Positions 4,473 through 5,370 of a stretch of 5,370 nucleotides of DNA are shown here, in pieces. Both the position numbers and the translations under genes were made by a program. Numbering within the stretch: position 1 is the stretch's first letter; the number at the start of each line of letters is the position of its first letter. Below the pieces are notes generated by a model. That model saw only the letters and a list, made by a program, of their open reading frames with translations. It had not been told where the DNA came from and did not search any database. Origin of the DNA: Oscillospiraceae bacterium. GTDB lineage: Bacteria > Bacillota > Clostridia > Oscillospirales > Acutalibacteraceae. The DNA is taken from contig WRDE01000168.1 in NCBI GenBank assembly GCA_009783605.1, forward strand, positions 1 through 5,370. Reading direction: 5' to 3'.

Positions 4473-5370
4473 TCACCCTGCCTTTTCCATTTCATCACGT
4501 CCGAAAATTGCTATGAGCTGTTCTTTTTGAACTTTTGTAAGCTCCGGCAATTCAATGTAGCCGATGAAACGGCAAAAGATTTCTACGTCCTGAACGGTCT
4601 GCCCGAACTCCTGCTCACGGTGATGCACGATGATTTTGTCAATAAACTCCCGTAGGATATTCGGCGTGAGGGTGTCAATATCATTGTATTTCCTCACCAG
4701 TTTGAGAAAGGCGTCGGCGTTCATTTCATGCGCGGTTTCTTCATCCACAATCGTTCTAAGGTGCTTGATATTTTGTTTTAGCGCCGATTGCTCATCCTCG
4801 TATTTCCCTGACAACTTCAAAAACCGTTCTTCCGTAATCCGTCCGAGGGCTTGATCCTCATAAACCTTTTCATACAGGATATCGAGTTCTTTTTCCCGCG
4901 CCAGCGCTTCATGTAAGGCGATTTGGTTTTTCCGCTGTTGAAGCTGTATCCGCTTGTATTGCTCATCTACGACGATTTTAACAAATTCATCCTCAAACAG
5001 GGCGGCGAATCGTAGGATTTTTGAGAGGTGACGGGTAACAACATCGGTGATGGTGTCCACGCGGATGTGGTGGGTTTTAGCACACAAGCCATTGTTCTGG
5101 CGTTTGTTATGACAGGAAAAGTAGTGATTGTCCGGATTGTCGTGGGTAAACTTGTAATTTAGCCGTGCCCCACAATCAGAGCAAAAAAGATAACCCGCAA
5201 ACATATTCTTTTCGGTGTGCTTTGGCTTGCGCTGTTTGGAGCCGCCAAAAGATTTCTGCACTTTGTCCCAAACGTCACGCTCAACGATCGCATCATGGAC
5301 GCCTTCATGGATTTCCCATTTTTCCTGTGGATTCGGAAGCTGTTTTCTCAACTTATAGGACTTTGAGGAA
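4473..5370 (-). CDS. Large serine recombinase, C-terminal part (start lies beyond the right edge)
   Basis: 298 residues are visible. The frame is open to the window edge, and the TTG at 5351 is an internal leucine, because SSKSYK precedes it in frame. In order: the end of the 'Recombinase' domain (LPNPQEKWEIHEGVHDAIV, then RDVWDKVQKSF), a zinc ribbon with cysteines CSDC, then two more 20 and 30 residues after the second (C57, C60, C80, C90 counted from the TTG), a long charged helical region likely forming the coiled coil (about 125-205), and a DUF4368-like C-terminus (LTPNILREFIDKIIVHHRE). Such proteins (TnpX/Tn4451-type and related ICE or prophage integrases) cut and rejoin DNA through an N-terminal catalytic serine, which is outside this window. 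GC content is clearly lower than in the upstream oxidoreductase gene (28 of 60 at 4681-4740), as often seen for acquired elements. It converges on the tRNA-Ser, with about 65 bases between. Confidence 0.9.
   Translation of the reverse strand, partial: SSKSYKLRKQLPNPQEKWEIHEGVHDAIVERDVWDKVQKSFGGSKQRKPKHTEKNMFAGYLFCSDCGARLNYKFTHDNPDNHYFSCHNKRQNNGLCAKTHHIRVDTITDVVTRHLSKILRFAALFEDEFVKIVVDEQYKRIQLQQRKNQIALHEALAREKELDILYEKVYEDQALGRITEERFLKLSGKYEDEQSALKQNIKHLRTIVDEETAHEMNADAFLKLVRKYNDIDTLTPNILREFIDKIIVHHREQEFGQTVQDVEIFCRFIGYIELPELTKVQKEQLIAIFGRDEMEKAG

Noticed and set aside
4455..4854. Short plus-strand open frames opposite the recombinase
   Set aside because: They are antisense to a well-recognised recombinase C-terminus and have no domain or convincing ribosome binding site.

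Overview
The window looks like a chromosomal segment of a Bacillota (Clostridia, probably Oscillospirales/Ruminococcaceae-like) bacterium. This is inferred from an atpZ-atpI-atpB gene order, strong AGGAGG-type ribosome binding sites, sigma-A-type promoters, a secreted GLUG-repeat protein ending in a dockerin, and a large serine recombinase with a DUF4368-like C-terminus. No species is claimed.

Layout, left to right. Positions 1-764 (minus strand) hold the start of an F1Fo ATP synthase operon: atpZ, then atpI, then the first 28 codons of atpB, which runs off the left edge. A good promoter (TTGACA, 18 nt, TATGAT) drives it from the roughly 200-base divergent intergenic region. On the plus strand, 964-2211 encodes a stand-alone 415-residue GltD-like flavoprotein with two Fe-S cysteine clusters and FAD and NAD(P) Rossmann motifs. 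It has its own promoter and a 6-bp inverted repeat overlapping the -35. After 66 bases containing another well-spaced promoter, 2278-4119 encodes a 613-residue secreted protein: signal peptide, about ten GLUG-type repeats carrying a regular ladder of cysteines, an InlB-B-like repeat, and a C-terminal type I dockerin whose first calcium loop is degenerate. The repeats are much more AT-rich than the rest of the window.

Positions 4120-4237 are non-coding. They hold a perfect 16-bp hairpin whose loop and 3' arm carry the -35 of a promoter with a perfect TATAAT. Two tRNA-Ser-like units follow. The first (4238-4306) keeps a perfect acceptor stem and D-arm but has a duplicated anticodon arm and no T-arm. 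The second (4316-4407) is a complete tRNA-Ser(GGA) with encoded CCA, followed by an AT-rich hairpin plus T-run terminator. The right end (4473-5370, minus strand) is the C-terminal part of a large serine recombinase, so a mobile element probably begins just beyond the tRNA.

Most of the window is ordinary housekeeping plus one extracellular protein. The parts most worth a second look are the rearranged tRNA-Ser-like unit, the hairpin-embedded promoter before it, the cysteine-ladder GLUG-dockerin protein with its abrupt composition change, and the tRNA/recombinase junction. I see no convincing evidence of a wholly new multi-gene system.
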